Origin: Glycine soja
Taxonomy: Eukaryota > Streptophyta > Magnoliopsida > Fabales > Fabaceae
Direction of reading: 5' to 3'
DNA length: 64,000 bases
Assembly (NCBI RefSeq): GCF_004193775.1
Contig: NC_041008.1
Location: 4,542,731 to 4,606,730 of the forward strand
The notes under the pieces were generated by a model. The model was given only the letters and a program-made list of their open reading frames with translations, was not told where the DNA came from and searched no databases. Made by a program: the position numbers and the translations under genes. This document shows, piece after piece, positions 11,860-25,262 of this stretch (position 1 is its first letter; each line of letters begins with the position of its first letter).

Positions 11860-11924
11860 CCTCAAAACACAAAGCTTCCTTCTCAAATGGCCCTTCTTTC
11901 TTGTTGAACCGCTCAGAAAGAGGT

Positions 11925-12140
11925 AGAGAGAGAGAGAGAGAGAGGGTTTAATTTGTTAATTTTCATGGCTCACTCACTCACTACTACTCTCTATCCCTCC
12001 CCCACGAGTCTTGGCTATCTTCAAGGGGGGTCTGAGAGAGACAGAGAGAGAGAGAAAGGAAGAGAAGATAGTGTTGTGGTTGTGATGATGAATGGGTGAA
12101 TGAGAAAGAAGAGAAGGGGAAGGGGGGGGTTATAACAAGA
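11925..12140 (-). promoter_or_regulatory. Likely pri-miR166 core promoter and CT-rich leader
   Basis: Upstream of the hairpin on the minus strand there are two (CT)n tracts (complement of 11925-11944 and 12033-12059) and a long pyrimidine-rich stretch, a common look for plant 5' leaders. A TATA-like GTTATAACC lies at about 12130-12138, roughly 250 bp before the hairpin. A second candidate, TATAAATA, is at about 12335-12345. The start site is inferred only. Confidence 0.4.
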
Positions 12141-12399
12141 GTAAAAATAAAGGAGGAGAGGAAAGCCAACGTCAAAAAAGACAAAGGATTGGTGCAGGCT
12201 AGACCCTACCAGCTCGGTTCTCACTTCCAGAAATGACCACGACCCCATGCACCCCTTTTTAATTTCTCTTTCTAATTAAAGACTTTTTTTTCTTCTTCTT
12301 TTAACTCAACGTATCTCCTAGTTCACAATTATATATATATTTATAATGATATTAGTACAAAATAATTCAATCAAAGTGATAATTAATTTTTATTAAACA

Positions 12400-15300
12400 C
12401 TGTAAATATACACCGTATAAGTATTTATTTTCTAACACATTTTATTGAAACTCTAAATTATTTGATTAAAGAATTTGGATGAATTACCACTACTTATGTG
12501 AAGGTGTTGAGAATTAAAGAATAATTTTTCAAGATGCAGCAGCAAGCCTGAAATTTATTTATGAAATGGACTTCTCTTGCGTTAGAGATTTTTGTTATGA
12601 TTGGGAATAAAAACAACAGAGGAAAAATTTCTAAGGATATACAGGTTTATTTAAGAAATTAACTTGACTAAAGAAACAACCTTGCTTAACGAGTTACTAG
12701 TATATATAAGTAAAGAATATATTTTTATTAAATATTTAATGTGACAGTATAGTTAGAATTTGAATTCTGAGACAAATATTAAGGTGAGTTGTTGTATTGT
12801 GTGTGAATGAACAGTGAAAGTTGCTGAACTCATTGAAATCCACCGTTCGATTTGGCAGATGATGTGTTATGTCCTCGTACATGCATTGACTGTACCTATT
12901 ACTAGGACTTCCAGAAAACCGAGAGCGACCATTTGATTTAGTGAAAATGAGCGTGATGGTGTCATCCAAAGGGGGATCTCTGTGCAGCCTCACCTCGCGT
13001 AGATCCTAGCTTTACATTATTCAACAGTACTACTAATTCAGATAAAGAGAAAAAGAATAAAAGAATGGTGCAAATTCAGTTAGCAAATTAAGGAACATGC
13101 ATTGACTATTTTCTATTAGTGAGAAGATATAAATTCTATTTATTAGTTCAATCAACGGTTATTGTATTTACATAAATGTACAAAGATGTTTTCTTGAACC
13201 TTAAAGTGACACCATAAATTAAAACTCATTTCATTTTACTCTGAAATATGTTAGAGATACACATGTAATTAAAACGTATTGATGGTATAATTATTTATAT
13301 TAATGTCTAATCATAAATTTCAATATACAGTAGAATTAATATTTTTTGTAATAATTACACTAAAATATATATTTAAAGTAATTTGTATTTTGTTGATTTT
13401 TTATAATAAAGGTATATATGATTTTCTTAAAAAATAGTGGACAGGGATGATTATTTATAATATTACATATAGTGTCAAATTATTTATATTCAAATTTGAA
13501 TTCTAAATAGAAACTGGGTTTTCTACAAATATTTTTAATCATGTTATATATATGTTTTAAGGTTAAATACATATTCAAAATGCAATTCAAAATTTTATAT
13601 TCAATTATTCTTAATTTTCTGCAATAAATTTTTAATAATTATTATTTCTCTCTCATTTAAAATAAATCTAAAAATATTTTAAAAATAAATGAAGAAAGAA
13701 TATGACTAAAAAATTATTATTATTATTATTATTAATATTGTCTCGTCGTCTTCAACATTTAAGAGTATGCAGTCAAACAAACATTTAAGAGTATAGATAA
13801 AGTACAATATATCTACAAATATCTAAAAATAAATGAAGAAAGAATATGACTAAAAATATTATTATTATTATTATTAACATTTAAGAGTATAGACAAACAA
13901 GAACAAAACTATTGTTCTAAACGACAAAAATAGGACGCGGATTTATACAAACACTTTAGCAACTTTATTTTAAAATGGACAGTATTCAAATGAAATATTA
14001 TAAATATTATAGTTGTTTTTAATCAAAATTAATATTTTATCTTATATATTAATATTAATATTGGCAACAATTATCAAGATTAAACGTGAATCTTGATTGA
14101 AAAATAACATTTTCAATACTTGTATTATTATATTTTGTTTTGACTATCTTAATAATAAAGGGGCTGGCTAATTTTTCTGGATTTAGTATTAGAGACTAAA
14201 AATATATAACCAAAAACATAATAATTATTATGGTCTGCAAGACATAAACGCATATATTAAAATGAAAATATTAATTATTATCTTAAGAGTATTAGTTAAG
14301 GAACTTATGATAAAAATATTTTTATTAAGAAACGAAAAATTATATTGCTTATAATTATTTTTATATTTTCTTATAATTTATACAATTAATGTCTAGAATA
14401 ATGATCAGCAATATCCATATTTAAAAGCATAAATGAAACATGATGAAAACTATTTTAGACGGATAATGTTATAAAATTGTGTTTCTTAATTAGGTCAATC
14501 AACGGTTAATAATTGAGAAAAATGGAGATAGTAATATTAAATATTACACTATTATTATTATTTTAATTAATGTTCTTAAAATATCAATTATCTTTAAAAA
14601 GCCATTTAAAATATTTTTTCTTCTTACGTCTTTTTTTTAATATAAAAAAAGTGAAAGTAAGCAAGAATTGCGAGCAATCAATAGGGGCGTATGCAATAAT
14701 TTCTAGTCAGTAAGATAGACATAATGATGGTTTAAATTATTAAGAGAAAAAAGGAATCAAAAGTTAAAAAGAGGACTAACAAGTGAGTCAGAGGAGTGGT
14801 TGAGGTATGAGATGCTCGATAATAGGAAAGCCTATTTATTATTAGTAGCAGCCTAGCAGCTATTGTTGTTGACGTGTTTATTATTTTATTTTTTTCAGAA
14901 AAAATGGTAATAAACTATTTTTTTGTTTTAAAATAAGTATTGTAACTAAAAAAAGTCCTAACATAAATATTATATTAATTATTAACTTTTCATCCCATGT
15001 TGATTTCTACTAATATTCCTAAGGAGTATTACTTTAATTTTTCAATATAGTAATATCAATACTATTAATGTTAGTTTTGTAAATTTATTATTTTTTATTT
15101 ATTTATTAACATTTTTAGTTTGTGTAAAATTACGACATATATTTTGAATCAAATAGCAATAAATAAGTTTAAGACTTTCCTAACTGATTAAGGAATTAAA
15201 AATAATTTTTTTTATTAAAATTATATAAAAACTACTATCTTAAAAAAAAGTTATTCTTGTACGCTCTAGCATTTTCCATAAGTTTGTAAACATAACATAA

Positions 15301-15600
15301 CGTTAGTCTGACTAGAACTAAATTGAATGAAATCTTGTAAATAATATATGTAATTGAGAAAAGAGACTATGTTAAAAGTGAAAATGCAAAAACAAACTAA
15401 AGAATAATAGGTATTTTTTTGGATCAAGGTATTTCTTAGTTAAATGATAACGATTAATCCTTCAAAATTTATTTAAGAAATTGGTTTATTTTAATATATG
15501 TTTTTATATATAAAATTAAAAGCTAAGTTTATGATAACATACTAAAAAAAAATTATTTATGAATGCTATCATATTTTATACCAATGTTAAAAAATAAAAA
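12400..15600. other. AT-rich intergenic DNA
   Basis: No gene is recognised. A somewhat GC-richer patch at about 12780-13010 contains no convincing coding or RNA signature. A long-period direct repeat is at 13676-13895. Confidence 0.55.
13676..13895. repeat. Direct repeat with (ATT)n core, two copies about 145 bp apart
   Basis: Both copies contain AAAATAAATGAAGAAAGAAT, then GACTAAAAA, an (ATT)n run, and AACATTTAAGAGTATAGA(C/T)AAA. The first runs from about 13682 and the second from about 13826. It looks like a segmental duplication with slippage of the (ATT) tract. Confidence 0.75.
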
Positions 15601-15641
15601 AAGGAAAGGGTAGGGATGTCCTCGTAGGGCGTGTAACTTTG

Positions 15642-15722
15642 AAGCAGGCAAGGAATTGGAGGGGTCCACTCTTTCTCATTTGCATTTGCTTTTTACCCCT
15701 CTCCCAATTCCTCGCCGACTTT
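15642..15722 (+). ncRNA. Compact unassigned hairpin (candidate small-RNA precursor or foldback)
   Basis: The left arm at 15642-15665 (AAGCAGGCAAGGAATTGGAG...) and the right arm at 15695-15722 (ACCCCTCTCCCAATTCCTCG...) are near reverse complements, with a 29-nt loop. The pairing GGCAAGGAATTGG / CCAATTCCTCGCC has one G:T-type mismatch, and a 2-3 nt bulge precedes AGGGGT / ACCCCT. The locus is a small GC-rich island in AT-rich DNA. The right arm faintly resembles miR482 (CCCAATTCC) but does not match it. It could equally be a decayed MITE. The + orientation is arbitrary. Confidence 0.35.
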
Positions 15723-16298
15723 TCCGTGTTCACTACGCTCAGGTCAAATGACGCCGTTTTAACCCAAAATAAATAAATCAAATCAAATCTGAAATACTGC
15801 TACGTAACGTAATTCTCAATAGTAAAATAGAGAGAGATGAGATAAATAAACAGAAGAGAGGCAGTGACTAGTCGATAGCATCGCATTTACATCATCACAT
15901 GCCATTTGCCAACCAGCTCCTTAATTTCATCAACTTTTTTTTTATTTATTTAAATTCTACTATTGCTTTATAAATTATTTGTATAATACTACCAATTTGG
16001 AGTGTTTTTAGTAGCAATGAAATGGTTAATTAAGAAATGGAGAAATCGTGTTTGAGTACTGTGTATGGAAAAGAGAGAAATAAAAGTTATTTAGAGACGT
16101 GGACTACAGAAAAGAGAATGAAAGACAGAGTAAGAAAACGATTTTTTTTAGAAAGATGATGATTTTGTAAGTTATTTAGTTTACAAGAAAGTAAAAGAAA
16201 AGGTTTTTTTTTTTTACTAAAATTAATTGATCTCTTCTGTATTTTTCTGCTGTTTTTTGGTACATGAGAAAATATATTTTTCTGTTTTATCTTTTGAT

Positions 16299-16301
<3 letters not shown>

Positions 16302-16375
<74 letters not shown>

Positions 16376-16388
16376 ATGATGATGATGA
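16302..16388. repeat. (AT)35 microsatellite followed by (GAT)n
   Basis: About 70 bp of perfect AT alternation is followed directly by six GAT/TGA units. Open frames here (Tyr-Ile and His runs) are translations of the repeat, not genes. Confidence 0.98.
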
Positions 16389-19300
16389 ACAATTACGGAA
16401 TTTTTTTTACTAAGCACGGTTGATATTTTTATAAACTAATAAATTTGATATATCCTTCCCAATTCATCAATAGACCATTTTCAGTGCATGAAACTAACAG
16501 CAAGAGATCGAAACAAGCTACTAGCTGAATAATTAATTATTTTTCTTTTATGACTTGTGAATAGAAAATACTAATATAAATAAAGATGATGAGTAAAGTA
16601 AAGTCATCCTTCCAATTATTAATTTGATAAATTAAATCAAGACGATCGATTTGCTTTTATTAGAGTAAAATATGTATAAAGTGAGGGAGTTAGGTGTTTC
16701 TGGTTTGATGATTCACATGCAAAGTCAACACACACAAACAATTAATGTCCTTTTCCTAGTCAAGCGATTCATAAAGTTCTAGGACGACGTTTGCTTCATC
16801 ACATCTTTGTAGCTTGGTCGGCTATTTTACGTGTCTCTGCTCCACTTTCTGTTTTCTTTTGCTTTACTTTCTCATTTCCACGCTTGAATTTTGGAAATTT
16901 GAGGTCTTCCAAGATTTACTATCTCTTAAAAAGCTTACAACATTTGTTTTTGGACCGTGTACCCGGATGTTGGGACTATGCATTTGAAAATAAAAATTAA
17001 TTGTTGAACTAGAAACTTCTCAGTGTCAAATTTTATATATCCTTTACTGTTGGCGATACCATACATCTGATTATCATTCAATTCTGTTTTTATTCTTCCT
17101 TAAAATTTTAATATTGTTTCTTGCTAATTAGTAATTACCCTTATTCATGTGGATTCTTCATTTGCAATTACACCACGTGCTAGATAGGCTAATGGACAAG
17201 GATCTTGGTCATAATTGAAAATGTGCCATTTAATTTAGTTATGGAACCGCCAAACTTCTAACCAAAAGTCAATGCAAATCAAGCGAATTATTTGCCAATA
17301 GAAAAGGCTTTAGTTAACCTAACTTTCTGATTAAATTATATAAATTCGTATTAGCATGAAAATAACATGAGTTGTTGTAAATAATATGGTACCAAAGTTT
17401 TACTCTTTCTTTTCAATAAGAAAAACAGTTATGTATGTCCTATTAATTAATTTCATGACATGTTTTTGTTAACATAAATTGTTACTATTTTAATAAGAGA
17501 CTTAGAAAATTGGAAATTTTGAAATTCAAATTAGGTACAGTTATCTGTTGCTAATATGGACAAAACAAAAATATTTAAATTGTAATTCAGCAATATATAA
17601 CAACGAGGTTACCGGAATCCAATGGAGTCTTTGCTGTAACCCTAAATCCAAATTAGTTAGTGAAATCAGCTATTGCACCTACTTTATACAAAGTAAGCTA
17701 GGAAAATGCATAGTAGTACCCCCACAACTCACCCACCCCCACCATCCAACAAGACAACAAGCAAGAAACCAAAAGCATCGTGCATGCACTTATTGGTAGT
17801 ATAAATGTCAGAAAAAAGATTCTTAATTTTTGCATCTAAAAAAGGATTCTTAATTTTTATTAAGTCAATGTAATTTTAACTTGAACCATAAATAATCTAC
17901 AACTTCTATGTTGAATTTAATAAGAAATATATAAAGTACAAAATCATTCAAAATGTAACTAAACTCAATCATATGTATATGATTACATTTAAATTTAAGT
18001 AAGAAACACGCTATTTAAACCTTTAATTTTTCTTCGAAACATATTTTTACAAATAGCAGTTTTTTTATAGCCAAAGTAAAAATAACATAGTTATAATTAA
18101 TAATTTTATCCCTTTATGTGTATATGCTAACAATTTTTTTTTTAAAAAAAGGTACGAGCATTTTTAAGCTTAAGCAATATTTTAAAATAAAATAAAAATC
18201 TACAAGGAAAAAATGTCATTTTTATCAAAGAAAGGTGAAATAATGTATTTTAAGAAAGAAAAAAAGTATAACAAGGTACGTACACACCTTTATTGTTAAT
18301 AATAATTAATTTATTATATTAAATATGAGTAGTTTAAAGATATAAGACTTTTAAAATTTAAGAGAAATTTATGAAAATTTATTTAAATTGAAAAAAATCA
18401 TCTCTATACATTAACTTGATATGATCGGCAAAATATAAACATTAACAACTTAAGTAAAAATTCACTAAACTTTAACAATAATATTTTGAAATATAGCAAA
18501 TCTTTAAAAACCTCATCCTCTATTATAAGTACTTAAAAGCCATCTCCATATATAGAGAGACGGAGAGTTTTTGAGAAAAGTAAATTATTTCCACTGTATG
18601 CAAACAAAACAAAAATTGCGAAAGGAAAATTCACCAACTCAACCGTTAAGTAAGTATTCTGATTATTATGAACGGTTAAATTATTATCATAAAATTGAAA
18701 AATTAACTATTATCTTAGGCGACCTTGCTAGGCCCCAACTTGAACCGACAAGAAAAATGCAAAGTTGAACAATCAATTATTATCTAAAAGGTTAACCCGA
18801 ATAACCGAAACAATCACCACTGAATACTTACACAGCACCATATAATAAAAAGCATCAAATATATCCCCAGAGGAACTTTAGCATCACAACATAAGTCCAC
18901 TGTTCAAAGTCAAACATCCAAACACACGGTAACAAGTAAAAAAAAGAAATTGTTGTGTTGTAGGACATAACAAATTAATAAATAAATAAAGCTGAAAATC
19001 CATGGTCCAATTGAACTATAGTTAAAAGATACGATAATGTACTGTAGGAATAGGAATTTGCTTGTTTGGTTGCATTAGAATTAACCCATTCCCACGTTTT
19101 ATCCATAACGGGGAGAGGGTGCCCGTAAGATGTGCTGCAGAAACACAATGACCCTTTTGTTGTTTTTAATTTTCTCACTCTATAGTATATATTTTCTATG
19201 GTATAGTACACATCAGAGTGACAAACGGAGAGGACGATACTGGCTCCAGATTTCAACGCTTTTTACAGCCTTGAATATTGTGTTGTGTATCAGATTCAGA

Positions 19301-19410
19301 TTCACACATTGAAAGCGAAAGTGGGAAAGAAACAACACGTAAATGTCAAATCCCCTGCATCTCCAACCCAGCCTGTCCACCTTTTTTTTTTTATATTTCA
19401 ATTTTTTATA

Positions 19411-19545
19411 ATGCATGCACAATTAAATATGACCAAACCATGTCATTGTTATGCTAGTACTTATTTAATCCATTAATTAACTTTCTATTGCATGCCCAAT
19501 TAAATATGACCAAACCGTGTCATTGTTATGGTGTACTCTTATTTA
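19411..19545. repeat. 77-bp tandem duplication
   Basis: GCATGCACAATTAAATATGA...CATTGTTATG recurs 77 bp later as GCATGCCCAATTAAATATGA...CATTGTTATG, with only a few differences across about 50 bp. Confidence 0.85.
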
Positions 19546-20353
19546 TTGGCATTTGGAACAACACATTTTAATTTATTTTTACTTTTACTTTACTTTACCC
19601 CTTCCCAATTTTTTTTTAAAATATCGTTTTCCATTGTCCGCAAATATTTGGTTGCTTTTTTATGATCGGTTTCAAAAAAAAAAAAAACCCACCTCGGAAT
19701 ACATTCATTCTCATCCACATGCCTTGTTTTGTTGTTCACGTGCCTTGTAGGGTTCGTGTTTTTTTGTAATTATTGACGTAAAAAAAAGGAAAAAAGAATG
19801 AAAAAGTGCAAAGTGGTGATGAAGAGAGAGAGGAGTGGTTGTGAAGGAAGAAAAGGGTTAGGCAAACTTTTTGAAAGGGGTTTCTGGCGCCCCAAGTCAA
19901 TTTTTTTGTGTCTTTGGGAGAGAGAGACTCTATTCTAAAATTCTAACAGTCTGCGAACAAAAACAAACGTACAAAGCTTAAAAGCAAAGCTGCCTTACAT
20001 GGGTAATGACCAGAGTGGCAATGGTGTCAGGGGTAATTCAATCAAAATATTATAATAAAATTATTACCATAGTGAATTTAAATTATTTTTATATATTGTC
20101 TATCAAATAATTTATAAATTATCCTAAACAATTTTACAAAATATTGTGTTTTGATATTTATAAAAAAAGTATAAACTTTAAAATTTATGAATAATAACTA
20201 ATTAAGTACATATCATAAATTATTTGGATCGTGATATTATGATGTAGGTCTAATTACACACTTTTTTCATTTCACGTCTCAAATAGTGGGACTATAGGTT
20301 AAGTTTAACAATGAGAAAGAGGAAAACAATGAAAAAAGAAGATGTTCTCTAGG

Positions 20354-20390
20354 GTGCAAGACCTGACCAAGTCTTGCACTGTGCAAGACC
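20354..20390. repeat. Short perfect hairpin plus third repeat copy
   Basis: GTGCAAGAC (20354-20362) and GTCTTGCAC (20371-20379) form a perfect 9-bp stem with an 8-nt loop, and TGTGCAAGACC follows at once. This may be the edge of a decayed DNA transposon. Confidence 0.6.
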
Positions 20391-23300
20391 TCCTATGCAC
20401 CGTCGGATGTTGTAGGGTATCAAGGAGCGGTTCAGATGGAAAGTTATTAAGTTATTGTTAATAACATTATTAGGCCTCAAGTTTTTTTTTTTTGATAAAA
20501 AGACACGTGATTCTGTTTTGAATAATAATTAAGAAAGTATTTATTTGGAAGAAAAAAAAACTCTTCTGTGTCATTGTTTTGCTCTTCTTCCTCAATATAA
20601 CTAAATCATAAAGAAATATTAGAAAAAAGAAAATTGTGGACTCGATCTTAATAATGTGGTTCTCAAAATCATTTGAAAACAAGAAAATCAGAAACAATGG
20701 AATTAAAAGCAAAGTCCTTTTGGATTTAGATTGTGATTTTGTGAGTGGATGAATCCACTTTTGTAACAAGTTTAACCCACTCCTAATTCCTTTTACGTTT
20801 TCTTCGATCCAGTTATAATTGTTTCCTTAATGAAATTAATTTTAGAGAATTCTGGATAATTTATTTCTTTATATATATTTGCTAGCTAACAAATATGAAA
20901 TTATTTATATTAATTTTAACCGATAATGCAAAGCTCATGTTTATATTGCCCTAACAAATGCTGAAATTGCAGTAAAAAAAACAAATGCTGAAATTAGGGT
21001 TTAGTAATTTATGATTGGGGCTAATTAGGTAGATGTAATCCAGTACCCGTGCTTCACATTCCCTCCTTTGAGAGAGGATGCGCTCAAGTTATGTTCTTCT
21101 CCCATTTGTATTTTCATTTTCATGTTCATTGCACCTGTTGTTTGGTGGGAATTTAGTTGTTGTGACTTGGTTTAACTTTGACACATTTAATGAACAACAT
21201 TTTGCTATAAAGCGTTAGAATAATTTTTTTCTTTCTTGGTGAAACATTTTGATAATAAAGATAATTTTAATGGTATTAATATAATATCTAACATCATAAT
21301 ATAAAATTACAATTACATAACTCATCATAATATTAAATATTTTAATATATTTTTTCTTACCAACCGATCGATTCTAAGACAATTTACTCGATTTTAGATT
21401 GGTTTACCTAGTTTTTATTAACTATTCTTTACAAGTCCAGGCCAACTTAATTTTAAGGTTAAAGAAACTTTGGTGACTAGTTTCCCGTTCAACTAGTTTG
21501 ATCGGCCAATTATTCTAGTCCAGTTCTAAAAATATAATTAGTAAGGTAAGAAATAAAGCATATATATTAATTACAATTACACATATATATATAGCCTAGC
21601 TACCTAGACTTGACAATTCTTTTCCAAAATATTCTTTATCGTGGTATTTGTGCAGCAAAACCTCAACCGTGTTAGAGCTTTAGTCGAGGAACAGTTTTTC
21701 AGCAACTTCATCCTTAAATGATAGTCGAAAACACGAATTAAATCGTTATATGTAGTTTTATACAAAGATACCTTCAGGTGTTAGAAAACAAAAAACAACA
21801 AATCATACATCATCGCATTCTACTTACAGCAGGTAGCTAGAATACATTGTATTGTATTGCAAAACCTGATTAAACCACATCTTTTGTATCTCTAAAACAT
21901 TTTTTTTATAATGGTCTTGAATCTTGACCTTTATCAATGGGTTGAGGAAAGAGTTAGTTCTTTTTAGACTGACGAGTCTCTGATCCAACTTTTATTAGAA
22001 GAGATTTGTATGTACATTTACTTTTCAGGTCTCAAATATGCTTGCCTCTTAAATAAGATACATTTTGCCTCTTATATAAGAATTTAAAGGACCATAAAAA
22101 TATATTCTTCACTTTTTAATTTGACTTCTTATGAGTTTCTTAATATTTTCTTACTAAAAACAAATATCTCATATATTTTAAATTAATTACAATCTAAAAT
22201 ATAAACTAACAGTAATATCTGACCAATAATTTGCTTCGAAGGGCAACACAGATAACATATGGTTTTAGTGTCCACCCTTGTATGTTGTATCCTTTCATGA
22301 ATGATTAACCTTTTTAATCTATAAATATTTATTCCGTTGTTTCCAGGATCCAGTGGGTTTCTCTTTTAAAATCATTATTGATAATGAACATGGTTGATAA
22401 GTTTTGCACACTAGGGAGAGAAATATTACATAGTAACTCTGAACTATCACATGGTTATGATTTCCGTTAATCTGCATTGACGAATAACTAAGTTTTTCAA
22501 TTGGTTAGCTACGAAAAGTTAATAAAACTTGATTATATATCGTGGTAGAGGTTGTATGTGACTGTATAGTGGTCCAGAAATTATGTAATAATTTCTTTGT
22601 AGGTGTTCAAAAGAATTTTATCTTTGGCGGATTGTAGTCACTTGTATATCAAATGCGTAAGTAAAAATCATTGGTGCATGACTTAATACTTACAGATTTG
22701 TAAAGGGATGAGCAAAATTATTTCCATTGTGGTATTTCCAAAGAGAGAAATTCCAAAGTAGTGCCATTTATATAAAGGGATGGTTATGTTTTCAACGTGT
22801 GCAAGCCCACACCAACAGAAAATAGTTATATCATTTTAAGAAATTCTCAAGATTTAAACACTTGTCAAAATTTGTCAAGAATGAGAAATTTCGAATGTGT
22901 AAAAGAAACAAGCTGAGAAGATTCATCTCTCTTTTCACTTGTGTAAGTATTCAAAGAGGGAAATTATCGATATGTACGAGCAGATCCTACTTTCTTTTCA
23001 TACCTTAATGGTTAGTTTGATAGGAGAGAAAGTAAGAAAAGAAAAAAATATAACTTATGAAATATTTTTTTTCTGTTTGATTAAAAAAAAGGAGGAAAAT
23101 AAAAAGATAAGTTAACTTCATAAAAGCATAGAAGGTAGAGAATACAGAATTAACCCTTTCACCACCAATTAATCACTGTCCTTGACTGAATTGACTACTG
23201 TGACTTTACCTCCTGTGTTCCATCACACATTCTGTAGTGCTGCTGCACCCCAAGTCACAGTCTCATTATTCAACACCTCACCTCAGACCCCCCACATTAA

Positions 23301-24825
23301 CCTTTTTTTCACCCTGTGTTTGCTTTGCTCTCTATTATTTTGTTCAACATAATAATAGTTTATGCCACCGTTGTTACCTGTCTCATGCACGGCACACCAA
23401 TAGGCAGGCATCAAAATGTGTCTAATCAAGTCAAAGCCATGTCTTAAATGAGTCAAGTAGGTTATCATAAAGTTTGAGCCTATAGCAAACTACCATCTGA
23501 GTATCTGATAGTGGTAGTATTAACTATTAACTTTGTTACGATCGGACATAACATGTTTCATAATTAATTATAAGTTTATTTGACTAATCGTACTCAACTG
23601 GCTGTTTCAGCTTTTGTGATGGATTTGAGTACTATTGTACTCAAATTTCGACACTTATTTGTTTATTTGAAAGAATCAGAATATTTGTTTCATTTTATTT
23701 GTGGTTTAATGTAGTCTGTATGTTAAAATAAATTTAATTGTTTGTACTAATTCTTTTGATAAAATAATTTATCCGCCTAAAATATTTTTATTCCTCAAAT
23801 TATTAGTTATACAATATAGTTGCCGCTATACATCTATTAGTGTTTTTATTTATTAAAACTTTTCAACCGTTCTCAAGAATATATATGTGTTATAGAAATT
23901 GAATATAACTTTTCTCTCATAGATTCAACATTGGTTGTCAATTGAAATTTACTCATTAAAATGAATAATTTTGATTTTAGTCTTGATAAAAAAATCTTTA
24001 ATTTTTTAACCCTCTAAAATATAAAAGCAATAATTTTGGTCTTTATTGTCATATGATATCTACTAATTAATTATGTATATAATAAAAAGTCATATGATCA
24101 TCTTAGGTGATACTCAATAATGTGTATGTGAAGTTATGCCAACACATGATTCTAAAATAAAACTTAAATTCTAAAATAAATGTTATTTATTTATCTTAAA
24201 ATAAGTTTTAGGGCTTAAAAATAATAATTTCATATTGTGGAGGGTCGAAAAACAAAAATTTTCTTGGTAGAGTACAAATTAAAAATTGTTTATTTTACAA
24301 GGATAAAAAATAGTGATTTCAAATTTTAGAATGATGAAATCAAAGAAAAAGAATTTTAGCGATAGTCTAAGATGATAAATAATTCAAGATAGAAAAACAT
24401 TTCAAAAATAACAAATAATATGAAAGGGGAGAGGATGTGATTTTAGGCTAATGAAATTGAATCAAAAGAAGGTTATATTTGACCATAATAAATTATAAAT
24501 TACTTGAATGTTGAAAAGTTAATTGAAATTGAGAAAATTTATTTTTAAGTAAAATTTAAATTTTGTTATTTTTTTATTATTTATAAGTATTTAATAAATT
24601 TAAGGGTGCACTTTACTAAACAACTTAATAAGTATTTATCTAATACATGCTTGTAATCTAATCATTTTATGGATAAGTTGGGTCTATAATCAAGAAGAGA
24701 ATAAAATAATTTTTTCTTCAATTCATATATGTTGTAGTATGTTAGTTTCATAAACTATTATAGAGAACACATTGAAGTAAGTTAAAAATAATTTATGAAC
24801 ATTTCATAACTTATTTTTATAAGCT

Positions 24826-24828
<3 letters not shown>

Positions 24829-24884
<56 letters not shown>
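24829..24884. repeat. (TA)28 microsatellite
   Basis: An uninterrupted TA alternation of about 56 bp lies in AT-rich intergenic DNA. Confidence 0.97.
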
Positions 24885-24885
<1 letters not shown>

Positions 24886-25116
24886 TTTAAATTTCATAGA
24901 AAAAATATTTTAAGAAATATAATTTTATGTTTTTAATTACTTTTAAATTCTTAACATTTTTATTTAAAGATAATTTTTGCTAAAAAATTAAATAAAATAT
25001 AATTACCAAAATTAAAAAATAAATAATTTAATAAAGGAAATGGTGAATAAAAAGTTGTTAAAATATTGAGAATAAAAATTAAAAAAAAGTTACAAATTAG
25101 TTACAAGTGAAAAAAA

Positions 25117-25262
25117 AATATAAGATAACGAGATAAACCTATTTAATATTATATCTGTTTACTTTCTCACAAGGTTATAAGATAACGAGATAAAGCTATT
25201 TGATACTATATCTTTTTTTTTTTTTTGAAATAATATTATCTGTTTACTTTCTCATAGTCACA
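25117..25262. repeat. Tandem duplication of about 60 bp with partial third copy
   Basis: ATAAGATAACGAGATAAA(C/G)CTATTT occurs at about 25120 and 25179. CTGTTTACTTTCTCA(CA/TA) occurs after the first copy and again at about 25240 after a poly-T run. The pattern is a duplication interrupted by T-tract expansion. Confidence 0.75.

Larger units (their letters stand above)
11739..11879 (-). ncRNA. MIR166: MIR166 precursor hairpin
   Basis: The minus strand folds into a stem with a miR166* arm first and the miR166 arm second, the usual layout. Mature miR166 is at 11755-11775 and begins TCGGACCAGGCTTCATTCCC. The star strand is at 11839-11859 and begins GGAATGTTGTCTGGCTCGAG. The lower stem continues outside the duplex: TTGAGGGGAATG pairs with CATTCCCCCCAA with one mismatch, and GGAAGC (11874-11879) pairs with GCTTCC (11739-11744). 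The loop-side region between the arms is about 63 nt. By established knowledge, miR166 guides cleavage of HD-Zip class III mRNAs (REVOLUTA/PHABULOSA type) and sets leaf polarity, meristem and vascular patterning. Which family member this is cannot be told without a genome comparison. Confidence 0.97.
16389..24828. other. Intergenic DNA, no gene recognised
   Basis: The stretch is AT-rich with no recognisable coding frame. Two duplications or hairpins (19411-19545, 20354-20390) are listed separately. Purine-rich runs with AGAGAG near 19.8-19.95 kb and pyrimidine-rich text near 23.2-23.4 kb look like leader or promoter DNA but have no gene attached. Confidence 0.5.

Noticed and set aside
11621..11926. 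101-codon plus-strand frame
   Set aside because: It lies antisense across the MIR166 hairpin; conservation there is explained by the miRNA.
16087..16417. Frames with Tyr-Ile and His runs
   Set aside because: They translate the (AT)n and (GAT)n microsatellites.
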